DNA of 64,000 nucleotides from Spironucleus salmonicida (GCA_000497125.2 CM035319.1:124001-188000), one strand, 5' to 3'. Shown: positions 22,106 to 35,412, counted from the stretch's first letter. Notes: generated from the sequence alone by a model not told the origin. Numbers and translations: made by a program.

Positions 22106-25100
22106 TCAAATAACTTCTCGCTCAATCCTACTGCCCTCGCAGCTCCCAACAACTTTAATTACCTTGCATTCGAGTTAACTTTCAGACATGATCCGTTCCC
22201 CAAAACTTTCACTGTGTGTTATGACCAAAAATTGCAATTAGCTTTTAGCACAAAATTCTGCAAGAACACGCGCCAATTCACCCTCATTACCTTCGTCTAA
22301 AAAGTTCGTAGGCTCATCTGTGCTGAAAATTGCAACACCAACATTTAGCGCTGAAACAAGTGCCACGCGAATTAAAATACTAGCTAATGCCTTCTAGCCG
22401 GCAGATATCATCCCTGTGAGAGGCCTCCATTCGTGATTAGACAACCCGAGTATCTCGAGTGTCTATTTCTAGACATTTCGAGAAAGTTTGATCGTTTCTA
22501 TATCTTTTCGCGAGTAAACTTGAACCCATAAACTTTCGAGGATCGAGTTGGCACGCGTAAAGCATGAGTCTTGAAACGTTGTGATGGCCGTTTTGAGCTG
22601 AATTGAGGCCGTTTTGAGCTCTTTTGAGAGATGAAAATTAGTAAGATTTTGAGCAAAAATACGCGTAATTTGAAGCTGTTTCTGACCTAGCAACTAAAGG
22701 GCTTGTGAAGAATTTGCGAGTGACTTGAAATTTTACGAAGTAGAAATTAGAAATTCATTTAGAATGCTCAAATTTTAGGCATAAAAATTGTGAGGTTTTG
22801 TGATGGTTTCCAACGATTATGCTGCCAATTTAACAGCTTTTGAGAGACTAGTTGGCATGTCTGATTTCAGTTTCTCGTGAAATTCGAATATCCTCGCAAG
22901 CTTTGCCAGGAATGTTGGCAATAAGCTGATGATTTGATTATGAGAGTTGTCAATTTGCGATTTCTTGGCCTTCAAATTTGTTATTTAGGACTGCTTAAAA
23001 ATGTGTTATTGCTGGTTTTAAAGGGAGATTTAGAGGGTTTAAATTGTCGAATTTGAGATTATTATATCATTCTCTATTTATCTTATCTCGTTTTTAAGCT
23101 CTTTTTAGTGCTTTTAGGCATTAAATTTGTCAATTTGACTCAGCGTTGAAAGAATTTTTGGCAAGTTCACCAGAACTGATTTGTTGAGTTCATCAAACGC
23201 GTTTTAGGCAGAGGACAGCGCCTTTTCGCTGGATTCGGCTAGAAGCGATTTTTGAGCAATCTCGATTTTGAGCTATTCTATTTTTTTGCTATTCGCGATA
23301 ATGAGGCCTTAAAAATCCTCTTAGTTAATTTTCAGGTTTTGGCGTTTTTTCTGTGCTCCGCGGAGCTTCAAAATATCGATATTTAGCGTTTGCGTAGCGA
23401 GCTATAACTCGTTTATTTGCATCTGCAACGCCTGGAATGCATTTTACTTTTCAGCAATGGAGTCTTTAACATTGATATTTTGTATATTACTAGATTGGAA
23501 GGAATTAATATTTTCTATCGTGGTATTGCTCGTTAAATTTTATAATAACGTGTTGTAGTCTCCAAATAGTTCCAATTGTTTTAAGACGGTTTAGTCATCT
23601 GCGAAAATTTAAAATAGCTAAATTTATTTTTGGTGTGTAAATATTAAATTAAATTCTTAAATTATGGATAGTGTAGTATCTAAAAGAGTCAATTAATCTT
23701 GTAGATCATCTAAAAATTTATTAATGTCTTCTATATCGGAAATATTAAATAGTGATAAAAATTCTTCTAAAAATTACCCAAATTCTATATGATCTTAAAT
23801 TTTTAATAGTTATTGCTTATTAGATGCTAGTGCACTTTATTAGATTTAAAATTCTGATAATAATTATACTAATTATGCTAAAAACACACCATCGTACGAT
23901 TTTCCCCTAACAAATTATTTTAAACTATCAGAAAAAACATTCAACTAGTGGACCTGATCGATGCCTTTTAAAATATAATTAGCTTATTCACATCCATCTT
24001 CAATGCTCGATATATGCTGTTCCAATAATTATGAGATAGCATTAAAAAACTCAATAGAACTATTAAAATTCAAATTTTATTTATTTTTAACAATTATAAT
24101 ATTTCTATATTTTACATTAATTATATTGAACATATTTTATAAAGTTAAGTCTTGTTAATTGCAGTATTATTATAACTAAGTATAGGCGTCTATAGAATTT
24201 TCTAACAACTGATTTTCAGTAAATTTTTTGGCTATTATACGATTATCTTCAGCTACAAGTTAACATTCCATAATCATTTACATTCCTATAATACCTTGAT
24301 TGACATCTTATTAATCTTTTTATAAAGCATTTAGCTGTTTTGTCTAAGATTAATATTTATTTTCATATTATACCAATAACTAATCCTCTCTAATCAAATT
24401 TTCCTGTTTTTACAAATCTTATTAATTTTACTTTAAATCAATTACTGATTTATTTAATTGAGTTTACAATAATTCTAAAGAGTCCTTTGAAAATTAAAAA
24501 TCAATTTAAGTTATTTTATACTCTTTCTTAACTGAGACAACACGTTCGTTAAATAATTAGTATATGTCAATGAAAGCATCTTAATTAGTGCCTGTCTTAT
24601 TTTTTAACTTATTAATTTGTATATTTATGAAAGATGGATTTTCTTAAAAAAGGTTGGCAATAAATTGTTAAACTTAATCTTCCATAATAATAGCATCTTC
24701 TTGAGTAATAATTTTATCACTATTATCATATTAAATCAAATCTTATTCAAAATCGTTTTTACGGATAATAAGATTTTGCTTCATTTGCTTTTCTTAATCT
24801 AATTTATTCTCTAATGTATCATCAATAACAAAATTAGATATAATCAGTACATCAACCACATCACCCAAAGCTATGATTTAATTAAATAATACAAATATCT
24901 CTTTAAACTACCCTAGAACTTCGCTAGATAACTCTAAAGCTTATTTACTAATATTTTGCAAAATAACTGCTTTTTGTTTTTCTTTTTACTATTATATTAA
25001 ATCCATTATATTTGTGTCTGCCTTTGCACGACGATTTCCTTCAGTTGAAAGCTCAGATGAGAATTTTGCTAACTTTTCAACATCAAATATTTCATTTGCT

Positions 25101-25489
25101 GTTTTATATAGGTCAGCTGGTTTTTGAAACATCCAATATGACTCTTCTACGGAGCAAAATAACAAATAATTCATGATTCCAGGTGAAATTTATTGATTTT
25201 GCGTGAGTATTCTTTTAGTGGATTTACCAGTTATCTGCAGTTCTTAATTAAAAACTTAATCATCAGAAAGTATAATTTTTGATGTTACTGTGAATGGAGG
25301 TCTTACTTTTTAGGAAGGGAAAGTGGAAGTGGCAGACCCTGAAAGTGAAAATTTTAATGCCTCTAATATTGTAGTCTTCCCAGCTCCATTAGGACCAATT
25401 ATTATATTAAGACTAGGAGAAAATTCAACCTTAGTTTTATTAACAAAGGATCTAATGTTTTAAAATTCAAGAGATTTAACTTTAAGCAT
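22106..25489 (-). CDS. RAD50: RAD50 DNA-repair ATPase without zinc hook
   Basis: A 1,127-residue SMC-like ATPase, partner of MRE11 in double-strand-break repair. Walker A GPNGAGKTT lies near the N-terminus (about 36-44). The C-terminal lobe has the ABC signature SAGQKALASILIRVAL, Walker B with TDEPTNFLDE, and a THSESF H-loop. About 800 residues of coiled coil separate the lobes. Canonical RAD50 has a CxxC zinc hook at the coil apex; none is seen, only isolated cysteines. The protein is also shorter than the usual about 1,300 residues. GC content and codon use change sharply near 23,480: the C-terminal third is much GC-richer. Confidence 0.9.
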
Positions 25490-26231
25490 TTTTAAAATAA
25501 ACAGATGTAATAGATATAATAATAAGATATAGCAACATCAAAAAAGTAAATCATTCTTACAAAGTTTTGAATGCACTGAAACTGCTCATTACACTTTCGT
25601 TGTCACTTTTATCAATTATTGATGATAAAAATGTATTTCTCATTAGTTTTTGTTTTTCAAATTATTATAAATCCTCCACTTAGTAAATTGATGATACTGT
25701 ATCAAAATCCATTGAAACCTTTGGCTTCAATAATTATGAATCACATTTTTAATGTAAATTTAATTCTATTTGCTTGGAATTATATCCATACTAGACTGAT
25801 TATGCTCCTGGATTATAATTTGAACGATCAGTTGTGGGAAATGCTAGTGACTTCGAATATACTTATTACTTAACTTTCTTATTCAATATAATTGTTTATT
25901 GAGCAGGTGTCTAAAATTGAGGGTTATTATTCTACTGTACAAACATGGGAGGCATTTTGTAATTGGAGTGGATTTTATAAGTTATAGTTACTAAATATAT
26001 ATTTTAAAATAATGATAGTGATAATGAACATTTTCCGTTATCTATTTACTTACCAATTAATTGAAATAAATTTTGTGGTTTCTAATGTGGAAATTTATAA
26101 GAAATTAATTTCTTTTAAATTACATTATACTTTAACAAATATATTCAATCAGAAATAGTGATTTAAAAAAATAATTGTCGCTCCACTTTAAGAATTATAT
26201 TATTATATTATAATTTCAATAAACAGTTAAA
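25490..26231. other. gap, possible decayed gene
   Basis: About 740 bp. A 179-codon ATG-to-TGA frame (25622-26161) is open but very hydrophobic. A different frame over the same stretch reads more naturally, including a leader-like LLITLSLSLLS, but has no ATG and three TGA codons. This could be a degraded secreted-protein gene or chance. I do not call a CDS. Confidence 0.3.
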
Positions 26232-26795
26232 ATGCCTGACTTTAATGCTTTGTAGCCTCCAAGTGTTTTGCCATTTTCCCATACACCACCTGAATAACTT
26301 AACCATACTTTTTCCTAGATTATTGATTAGGCTTCTATACATACAGCTACTGCTAGAAAATTATTACTAGATCTTCCAAACTAACATCCTGGTCTAGCAT
26401 CCTGTGCCTAATATTGGATCTTCTGTGTGAAATTTGAGTTATGTGCATCATCTTTTGGTCTCGCAACTGAGCGTCTAAATCAAGCATTTTCACACAAAGC
26501 GCAACCTGTTGAAACTTTGAAATAGACTCAGAAGTATCTCAATTAAATAGCCATAAAAAGCGATTTTGCAGCAGAAATTCTACCGAAAATCGAAAAAAAT
26601 TAAGTTTTTTAATAAAGTTAAACACTAATGAAAAAAGGAGCAGAATATGTTGAGAATATTAAAGAAGATATGTCTGAATACTATTAAGGAAGAGAATAAC
26701 AGGAAAAATACGTATTTGAGTAAGATGGGCGGGAAATTGTATAGATTTTAGGTAGTGTTGGCGGCAGTGTAGAGGAATTTATTGGCTACGAGTGA
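26232..26795 (+). CDS. unknown 187-aa helical protein
   Basis: An open frame of 188 codons. The N-terminus is proline- and serine-containing, then helical: ATARKLLLDLPNQHPGLASC is followed by YWIFCVKFELCASSFGLATE, reminiscent of microtubule-associated helical repeats of the CKAP2 kind. The C-terminal part is charged helix ending in a short hydrophobic stretch. GC is above the flanks. No firm family. Confidence 0.55.
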
Positions 26796-27800
26796 CTGAT
26801 GGAATTATTGGATAAGCAGAAAAAATTATTTTAATTAATCTAAAAATTTAAGATTATAATATATTATATATTTCATATTATTGAGAAATTATTATTTTAG
26901 TTTGCAGTCGTTGATAAATCTATAAAACTAAAAAATAATATATGCTTATATTTGGGACTTTAAGGATTAATTAAAAATAATGTAAAGATTAATTACGCTT
27001 ATTTTCATTAATTTTATTCATATTCTATTACATAAATTTAATATTATTGTATATAAATTATTCCCTTTATTTTATGACTTTTAAAATGATATTTGTTACT
27101 TTTGGTATTACAAAATGTAACCAAATATATAAATAACTATTATATTCACTTAGAATATTATATATTAATTTCTTTATTACAAAATTATTTATTTTATATT
27201 AACTAGAAAATACTTCTAATTATTTTCATAAACTTGTTATTATATTTTTCAACTAGGAAAGGAAATCCTATATATAAATTATGGTTTATTTAGAATTAGT
27301 TATAAAAAGTTGTAACTATTAAATTTGGTTTACAAAAGTTATGGAAACTTAAATCGTTGTAAATTAAATAATAAGAATATTGTTTATTAAGTATGCATTT
27401 TTATATTTTGATATAAAACATTAAATAGCTATTGTTATTGAGCCCAGAACAAAGAACTACTAAGTAACTTAATTATTTAGAATAATTCTTTTAATCACTA
27501 AAATCTTAAAATGAAAATAATTATTTAAGGCTATAGTATAAACATCAGTATATAATTTGTCTGCCACTTAAACTTAATATGACTTATACTTTTTCTAAAT
27601 CTGAGAGGGTTTGCATACTGGGTTAATAGGTACTAATAAAATTTTAATTTTTGACTAACTAAATCATTTTAAACAACAAGATTGATATTTATTCAAAAAT
27701 TAAAATTAATCTTACTAGTAATTAAATAGATTGTGTTATTACTTAATTTAGAATCTTTGTAGAAATTATAGCAATTTAATATTTTAAATATATAATAGAC
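26796..27800. other. AT-rich gap, no supported gene
   Basis: About 1 kb, among the most AT-rich DNA in the window. No conserved motif, RNA gene or repeat recognised. Confidence 0.55.
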
Positions 27801-28472
27801 TCAGAGCACTTCTTTAAGATAATTTAAAACTTGAGTTAGATCTTTGTGATAGCATTCACATAAAGCCTACTTAAGATCTTTGTCATTTTCACTAGAAATA
27901 ACTCCATAAACCCACATACCAGTCGCTTTAGCTCCTTATAAACCTGGCAATGAATCTTCAAACACAGCTGATTCTTTTAAGTTTCCACTAATTCTGTTTA
28001 AACATTCTAAGTATACTGTTGGGTCAGGTTTTGATTTTCCAACCTCTTCACAAGTCACTAGACAATCGCTTAATTGCTTAAGTTCTGGGTGTACTTTGAA
28101 TACAAGATCAAACATTTTCCTACCAGTAGCCGTGGCAATACCAATTTTCTTTCCTTTTTATTTTAATAATCTGAGAAGTTCCATAGCACCATCAATAAAT
28201 GGGCATTGCGCATAAACCTTTCCTGTAAGTTCATAAAAATCTGCCAACATTACTGCTTCATCAGATTGAAGTTAAAATTACTATTTCAAAAATTTCATAT
28301 AATCTATACCACTGAGACCTGCGATTTAATTTTCAAAATCACTTCTTTTGTAGTTTTCAACACCGTGCTTAATCATTAAATCTCTATCGATAGTAGGAGC
28401 ATGTTATGCGGAATTAAATAGAGTACCATCAAAATCAAAAACAAAATATTACACAGATTTTAGAAACTCCAT
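27801..28472 (-). CDS. HAD-superfamily phosphatase (phosphoglycolate/beta-PGM type)
   Basis: A 223-residue hydrolase with all four HAD motifs. Motif I is FDFDGTLFNS at about residues 12-21 (nucleophile and acid/base aspartates). Motif II is the threonine in IGIATATG. Motif III is the lysine in GKSKPDPTVY. Motif IV is FEDSLPGLQGAKATGM. The helical cap lies between motifs I and II, as in subfamily I enzymes acting on small phosphorylated metabolites. The substrate is not evident. No signal peptide, so it is presumably cytosolic. Confidence 0.88.
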
Positions 28473-28525
28473 TTGCAGAATTCAAATTATAATTAATATA
28501 GTATTATTATATTTTAATACATAGT

Positions 28526-29455
28526 TCACTAAAAAGTTTCAGGGAAAACAGCAAAAATAAATTAAGAAAATGGTAGAGCAAATTCGTCAATTTATAAAAT
28601 ATTTTACAAGTAAAGTTTTAGAGTCTCTTTTACATGTCTTGTCGGTGAAAGGTTATACATTGATTCTTTATTAATAAATGGCAAAAAAAATTCTAAATCT
28701 TAATAATCGCTATCTAATCCAGTAAGTTTTTAATCAAAAATATCATTTAAGAGTTATAGTTTTTCTTTTTGCTAGAACCTGAAAAGGATTTCACCCAGTA
28801 TCGCCAATTTAAGGTCGTAATTATTAATATTGAAAATCATTTTCATACCCTACTACAATCCGGCCTCTTGAGATATAATTATAGCAGAGATTGATGCTCG
28901 CAAATCTTTAAGGATGCCTGACTCCAGACTCTAGACAAAGTCAGATTTAATTGGCTAACACTCTGCTTATTAGTAGAAAAATAATATTTAAGAATTTAGT
29001 GTTTTAAAATATTTCTTAAAACTCATAAGCTGTTTAATAGACTAATTATCAACATTATAATTTGGATCATTTAATAAATAAAAAGTAAGGTCTTTAAATG
29101 AATCATTGCTAAGAAAGTTAACCTATTAATGTAGATATTCTGATATATCCTTTATTTATAAATGAATCAATACTAATAGTTTTACAAAAAGCTTTTGAAA
29201 CTAAGAAGTATCTTATTATGCTGAAATAAGGAAGGCAAATATGCTTATATCTAATTAGGCTGCTTAATATAATAATATATCATGCTTACTTGTGTATACT
29301 TCCCGTAACTGTGTAATTTACTTTGTAAAGCAATGTAAATTGGCTTCTTCAATACTATAAAAATTATATTTAGGTGTAATTTCCTAAAAATGAAGTGCTC
29401 TAGAGGCTGGTAAATCAACAATATCTTAACCTAAGATATCAAAAATAAAATCCAT
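28526..29455 (-). CDS. unknown 309-aa helical protein
   Basis: A long open frame, almost entirely alpha-helical by composition, with repeating leucine/phenylalanine-rich helices and no membrane segment. It opens with MDFIFDILGQDIVDLP. A helical solenoid (ANTH/VHS or HEAT-like) is possible but not demonstrable by eye. It follows the 296-aa minus gene with 72 bp between them. Confidence 0.6.
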
Positions 29456-29527
29456 TTTAATAAATATACTATTATATACTATATTAATTGATAAATTAAT
29501 CAAAAAATTCATTTTATATTCACAAAA

Positions 29528-30418
29528 TCATTATCTCTCTCTGAATGAATTTAAAAACTACATTTCCATACTGTTACTAGCTACAGCAGCGATATTATCA
29601 ATTGCGAAGTCGTTAGTTTAATATAGTAAATCACAATTAATGATCTTTAACTTTAACCAATTTATAAACTCTATATCTATTTTAACTCCTTTATAGTGTT
29701 TTTCTTCGCAATAAGGAAAAGCTTCTCTTTCTTTGATCCCACTAAAATAAACAAAAATTTAAGCTAAATTATCTTCTATAATATTGATATTAATGATAAA
29801 TAATGTCCCATCTATTTATTTTTCATTAATCATTTACTGGGTTGCTTATTCTCCATCCGTCCTAATAAGAATAACGCGATTAAGTTTTTATTCTCTTTCT
29901 ATTGTAACAGTATGATTTTCATATGAAAACAAGTTATCTGTGAAAATAAATGAAAAATCCCCTTCAACGCATACCTTATGATTGTCCATGATTTTTTGAC
30001 AATAATCACTGGCTTTCTAAAGATATTAAAAAAGCTCACCGTTTATAGAAATATTGCGAATGGCTTAATTTTATTATTTCTTACATGAATATCGCTAATC
30101 AGTTGTTTTTCTTAATAATTAAATATACGAGTCCCTAGGATGCAAAAGGGCCAATGCTTAAATCGGATCATATGGATCTGGAAGTTAAATATTTTTAACT
30201 TTGTATATTAATGAATGGGAAATAGCTATAACTGTTGAAAACTGTTATTTTTAATCTATTATAACAATAGTAGAATCAAAAGATGAAGGAGCATCTATAT
30301 AATATGCTAATGGCTTAATAAGATTCTTATGGGAGTTAAAATACTCACTAGGAGGAGTAAGTAGCTGGGAACCCTTGAAATTCAAGGTTTAAGAAATATG
30401 ATGTCTTTGTAGTTGCAT
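29528..30418 (-). CDS. unknown 296-aa protein
   Basis: An open frame of 297 codons, alpha/beta in character, with strands such as STIVIIDQK, RVILIRTDGE and GTLFIININI alternating with helices. This could be a Rossmann or vWA-like fold, but no diagnostic motif (for example DxSxS) is present. The start ATG lies 138 bp from the divergent 14-3-3 gene. Function unknown. Confidence 0.6.
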
Positions 30419-30556
30419 TATTAACATATAAATATACTTATATAATAAATCATATTTATCAAGATAATCTATTTCAAGATTATACTAAATTATATAGCAA
30501 TAAGTATATAATTTTAAAAATCCACCATTCTAAATTTTACCATTTCACTAAAATCA

Positions 30557-31297
30557 ATGGAGTCTCGCGAAGATTTAGTATTCATTGCCCAGTTAAACGA
30601 AAACGCTGAACGTTATGAGGATATGATCGAAACAATGAAGAAAATTATATCATTAGGCGAAGAGCTTAACGATAAGGAACGTAACCTTCTCTCTGTTGCA
30701 TATAAGAACATCATTGGCCCCCGTCGTGCTGCTTGGAGAATTGTCTCTACGATTGAGACTCGTGAGAAAGGTCGTACCAAACCTTCTTCTGCTAGAATCG
30801 AATATGTCACTGGTTACAGAGTTAAGATCGAAGAAGAACTCAAGGCTTACTGCAACGATGTATTATCCCTCATTGATAACAAATTTATCCCTACTTGCAC
30901 TGAAACCACCGCCAAAGTATTCTATTATAAGATGAAGGGTGATTACTTCCGTTATCTTGCTGAATTTACCCAGAAGGATGACAGGAAAGCTCATGCCAAC
31001 TAGTCTCTCGAAGCCTACAAAGCTGCTACCTAGATTGCTGAACAACTTAATCCTACTGATCCCATCAGACTCGGTCTCGCCCTTAACTATTCTGTATTTT
31101 ATTATGAAATTATGAATGATTCTGAGAAGGCTTGTGAACTTGCTAGGACTGCTTTCGACGCTGCTATCAATGACCTTGACAAGTTATCCCAGGATGCTTA
31201 TAAGGATGCCACTCTTATCATGTAACTTCTCCGTGATAACCTTAACCTTTGGATCAACGAAGACCATGTTGAAGGCAATGAGGAAGAAAACCAGTGA
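30557..31297 (+). CDS. 14-3-3 protein
   Basis: A 246-residue phosphopeptide-binding dimer that regulates many signalling proteins in the cytosol. Signature elements are present: [36 protein letters not shown] (14-3-3 signature 1, with phosphate-binding R residues), [11 protein letters not shown], and [12 protein letters not shown]...RDNLNLW near the end. Length is as in the family, with an acidic tail. The gene is GC-rich compared with its flanks, fitting high expression. Internal TAG codons (such as after HAN) are glutamine. Confidence 0.96.
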
Positions 31298-31326
31298 GGT
31301 TTGCTATGATTCAAATTATAATTATT

Positions 31327-32250
31327 TCACTTAACATTTAGTGCTTATACAGCAGCTGAAATATGTTTTTTCATTTAGTCCATCTCTTAATTCTTCTGTT
31401 AAATTAATTCATTTTACTGTTAGATAATAGATTCCAACTCTTTAACTTTGTTGCTTAATTCAACTTAAGTGAGTAGTTAGGCACTAGCATCAATTGCTGA
31501 TAATTAAATAGCAGAGTTTTTAGCATGATTTTATGGTTCAGTATCACCATTAAACATAATTCTTTATATAGTAACCAAATCAGCATCAGCCATGGTACCC
31601 TACAATAACCTAGCAACCTATTGTTATTCATCATGACGTTATCTCATGACTGTACTGTAATTATCTTAAATACATCTTTTCTAAGCTCTCAATTGCGCAA
31701 TTTCCAACTTTAATGATTCAATTATTCTCTTCTACATCTAGTTTTCATTTTAACTTTCTTAAGATCTTGTGTTTTATTAATCTAACTACGATTAGAGTTA
31801 ATTCATCTAAGATTTAAGACAAGAAAAAATATCTTCTTAACCAGCAGATATGAGAATATCATGCTATGTCTACCCTTATTATTAAGGCATAACTGAATGA
31901 TTTTAAAAAACAGATAATTGGTCCTATGTAAGAGTTTAATGAGGGTTTGGCGACTATTGAACTTCTCCAATTTAGGAAATATCAATACCTAATTAAACAT
32001 TGTCTATGCATTATTTTTACTATTACAAATAATCTAAACTTAACCCATCATCTTATACGAGTGTCTAAGATTCTATCAGAGATTCACCTTGATATTTTGA
32101 TTTAAGATTCTTTATTTATTATTCTAAATCGTTACGCCGCTGTTAAGTATTATTTTATGTATATGTTAAAATTTTAGACTAAAGCTGACGACCTATAGAA
32201 TTTGAGCGTAGTTAAGATGCAGATCTTTTTGACTATGATGATGTATGCAT
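31327..32250 (-). CDS. unknown 307-aa coiled-coil protein
   Basis: An open frame of 308 codons, very rich in glutamine (many TAA/TAG), with coiled-coil stretches at about 35-55, 150-205 and 255-300 separated by polar linkers. No globular domain recognised. The layout suggests a cytoskeletal or structural protein. It converges on 14-3-3 with 29 bp between stops. Confidence 0.6.
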
Positions 32251-32332
32251 GATTAGGGAAGGGCGGAATAATTTAATATAATATAAAGATATAAAAGAGT
32301 GTAAACATGTTCTTTTCTTTTTCCGTTTCAAT

Positions 32333-32989
32333 ATGTCGAGGTTCAATTCATCAGGTGGTAACTTTAGAGGTGGTAATAGTAAATTCTAACCTAGAGATGA
32401 TGGCCAAATGATAGATTCTTTACGTTTTATTCGTACTATAATTACTAAAGAAAAAGACTTAGCTTTAATGGAATGTTTAGATTAATCTAAAGTACCTAGA
32501 TTTAATGCATCTATTCAGAGCAAAGGTTAATAAATGGGTGTTGTTGATGATGTTTTAGGACCCATAGCCAGACATTTTATTGTAATGAAACCTCAACCTG
32601 GGATATCAATTTCTTCTCTAAAAGAAGGATCTGTATTTTAACTAGGTGAAGGTGCTCTACTGAGTATTGACAAATTTTTGCCATAGCCTACTGTTTCTAA
32701 AGCAAAGAAGGCCACTAAACCAACATTCAAAGGAAAAACTAATGATAGAAGCGGAAGTTTCAGTAGAGGCGGTAACGATAGACCCCAAGGCGGATTTAAT
32801 AGAGGAGGTAGTGAAAGACCGTAGGGCGGATTTAATAGAGGTGGAAGTAATGACAGACCTCAAGGAAACTTTAGCAGAGGAGGCGATAGACCCCAAGGTG
32901 GATTTAGAGGAGGAAACGACAGACCTCAGGGTGGATTTAGAGGTAACGATAGAGGCAACGATAGAGGTGGCCGCTTTGAAAGAAGATGA
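32333..32989 (+). CDS. GAR1: H/ACA snoRNP protein GAR1
   Basis: A 218-residue nucleolar protein of the pseudouridylation complex. A short GG-rich N-terminus precedes the conserved Gar1 core (about 30-120). The core has VPRFNASIQSKGQQMGVVDDVLGPIARHFIVMKP, in which the G-x-V-D-x-V-L-G-P-I turn is diagnostic. The C-terminal 70 residues are a run of RGG-type repeats based on DRPQGGFxRGG. A short stretch of the opposite strand over these repeats is also open, but as an artefact. It is divergent to the coiled-coil gene (82 bp). Confidence 0.9.
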
Positions 32990-33081
32990 TATTCCTTATT
33001 TTTCATAATATATACTTAATTAAAAACTCTATTTTTAATCACCTATATATATTTATTTATCTAATTTATAAAAACCAAAAT

Positions 33082-34128
33082 ATGACAAAATTCATTCAGA
33101 TCCTATTTTGTACTGAGTAGTGTAAAAAATTATCTTAAAACCATCGTAGCCGTAAATACCTCAAATTATTTACTTTATTGGCAGTTTCCCTCTTGTTTTG
33201 TATTAATTTAGTTGGTGTTATTGTTTAGTTTTTTTATTTAAAGTAACATATATTTTCAGGTATCCTATTTGGGGTATACTGCTATTTAATGCTTCTTTCG
33301 GCTGTTAATTACTTTATGACTGCATTTCTAGATCCTGGCTCAATTTCACGTGATGCACCTCAATTAGATAGATCCTGTGTTCTTTGCTAAAAAATTAAAC
33401 CTATGCGTTCGCATCACTGCTCACAATGCTAAAAGTGTATATTAAAAATGGACCATCATTGTCCATGGGTTTAATAATGTGTTGGGTATAATAATTACGG
33501 ATAATTTTTTACTCTAATGCTTTTTTCATCATTTACTATGATATATTCATTCATTGTAATGTTGATTTAACTTCTTCTTTAAATATTTTACTTTAAAGTA
33601 CAAATAGGTTAAAGTTTGGTGTTTATTATTATTTCAACAATTTCACTAGTTATAACTGGCTGTTTCGGATTCATTACGAGTAAGCTATTCTTCTTCCATG
33701 TGCATTTAATAAAACGGAATTTGACTACTATTGAGTTTTATGAACTTTAAGCAGCTAAAAAATTAGATTCAGAAACAATTAATTATTATGATAAAGGGCA
33801 TAAGTCAAATTTCAGAGAAATTATTCCTTATCCTGTATTAATGTTTATTCCAGGTTGCAGAATAAAACCTTTATATAATCCATATTTTTCATTCGATTAT
33901 AGAACAAATAGAGAACTTAAAAGCTAGGTTTAGGTACATGAGAAACGACCAGTATCATAATAAACTATGAATGCAGATACTTAACTAAACAAAACTGATA
34001 ATAATTAAAGGCGGAAAGTTCTACCTCCAATTCGAAAATTAGATGAAACTAAAACGTTATCTCTGGATATTGAAACGTAAGTTACCAACTACACTGGTTA
34101 AATATTGCCATCTAGTATACAATAGTGA
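33082..34128 (+). CDS. DHHC-type palmitoyltransferase
   Basis: A 348-residue polytopic enzyme that S-acylates proteins. The cysteine-rich domain spans about residues 98-136, with Cys/His zinc ligands (CVLCQKIKPMRSHHCSQCQKC) and the catalytic DHHC at 124-127 followed by PWV. Transmembrane helices lie at about 30-50, 58-80, 145-168 and 180-205. The TTxE motif (LTTIEF) follows the last helix. The C-terminal tail is polar. The usual N in PWxxNCVG is Q here (WVQQCVG). It likely sits on Golgi or ER membranes, inferred from the family. Confidence 0.93.
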
Positions 34129-35412
34129 AATAATTCAAACGTGTATTTTCTCTTCATCAAAATTTGACTTTTATTATTACTTAAATACCTTTTTAATTAC
34201 AAACAACTCAAGGAAGCATACAAAAGAATAAAAAAAGTAACACAAAAATTAATAACTATAGAGAAGGCGAAAAAGCATAATAATAACTAACGAAAGTAAA
34301 CGTTTTACAATCATAGATATTGAATAATAAATTTCTTTTTATTTTTAAGGAAATAATTCGGAACACAAAAAATAATAAAGACCAGACGGGCCAAGTTGAT
34401 TGAAGAATAAGAAAATACTTCTCATACAAATAAATCTATTAACGCTATAAATACCTAGAAATATATATGTACCAGATATAAAATTAATTATAGATATTCC
34501 TAATATGCTTAAAAGGTATTATTTCTTCTTACAAATATTTATTTTCTAAGAAAATATCATTGATAAAACATCTATTACTTAAAAATACAATACTATATAA
34601 ATAATGTGATACGATTTATTCATAGTCTATTATAAAAAGTCATATTGGTTACTATCAAAAGCTGCCAAGCCTGTTAACTATTAAACTGATCCTAATAAAA
34701 CAGCAATAGTAGCACCTTTTTTAAATTCTATAGTTTAGTATTTAAAACAATGAAAGAGTGAAAAATCCGATAAGCCCTCATCAATTTCGACTTATCTAAG
34801 TTTAGTATTAAAAACTACTAAAAATGCTGTCAACAGTGAATGTAGTACTAACATAAATTTATAGTGTAAGTAATATTTTACTATTAATAGATTGCATAAT
34901 GAGCAAAAAAAAATCGAAACTAAAATCGAAGTTTAAAACTATAGTGATATATTTTTGTCAGATTTTGGATATTATGCAGATATTATTATAGGCTGCAACG
35001 TTATTTAAATTTGAATGAGACCACCTTAAATTAATTTTTAAAAGGCAAGATGTAATGGATTTATAGGGAAAAGAAAAACTGAAAATGATAACAGTGATGA
35101 AAGAATAAATGAAAAAATAACTATATATGGTTTTGAATAAAATTTAGTAATACTAGGTAACATCAAAGAACCAACAAATTAACCCAATATATGGAATATA
35201 GAAAGGAACATATCAACTGTATATGAAATATCTTAGTTAAATAGGTAGCGTTAGAGAAATATTTAGTTATATAATTACAAAAATATTCCATATTAGATCC
35301 CATTAATCCAGGTAATAGTATATGAATAAATAGTAGACTTATCAGATTTAATCATTATTATAAAAAATAAAAAAAATATGATATTGTTGAATATAATAAT
35401 ATAAAAATCAAT
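34129..35412. other. gap with frame interrupted only by TGA
   Basis: About 1.3 kb. One plus frame from an ATG at 34505 with a leader-like start (MLKRYYFFLQIFIF) runs to about 35390 with only three TGA codons (34607, 34751, 35012). The last part, from 35015, is an open frame of its own. The TGA density is not below chance, so no CDS is called. A decayed gene is possible. Confidence 0.35.

Noticed and set aside
25571-26160. UGA used as tryptophan genome-wide (ambiguous code as in karyorelict ciliates)
   Set aside because: Several AT-rich stretches (about 424-1070, 15924-16250, 25571-26160) read plausibly if TGA is Trp, but other frames of the same DNA look equally protein-like. TGA density there matches chance, and every conserved gene uses only TGG for Trp and ends at TGA.
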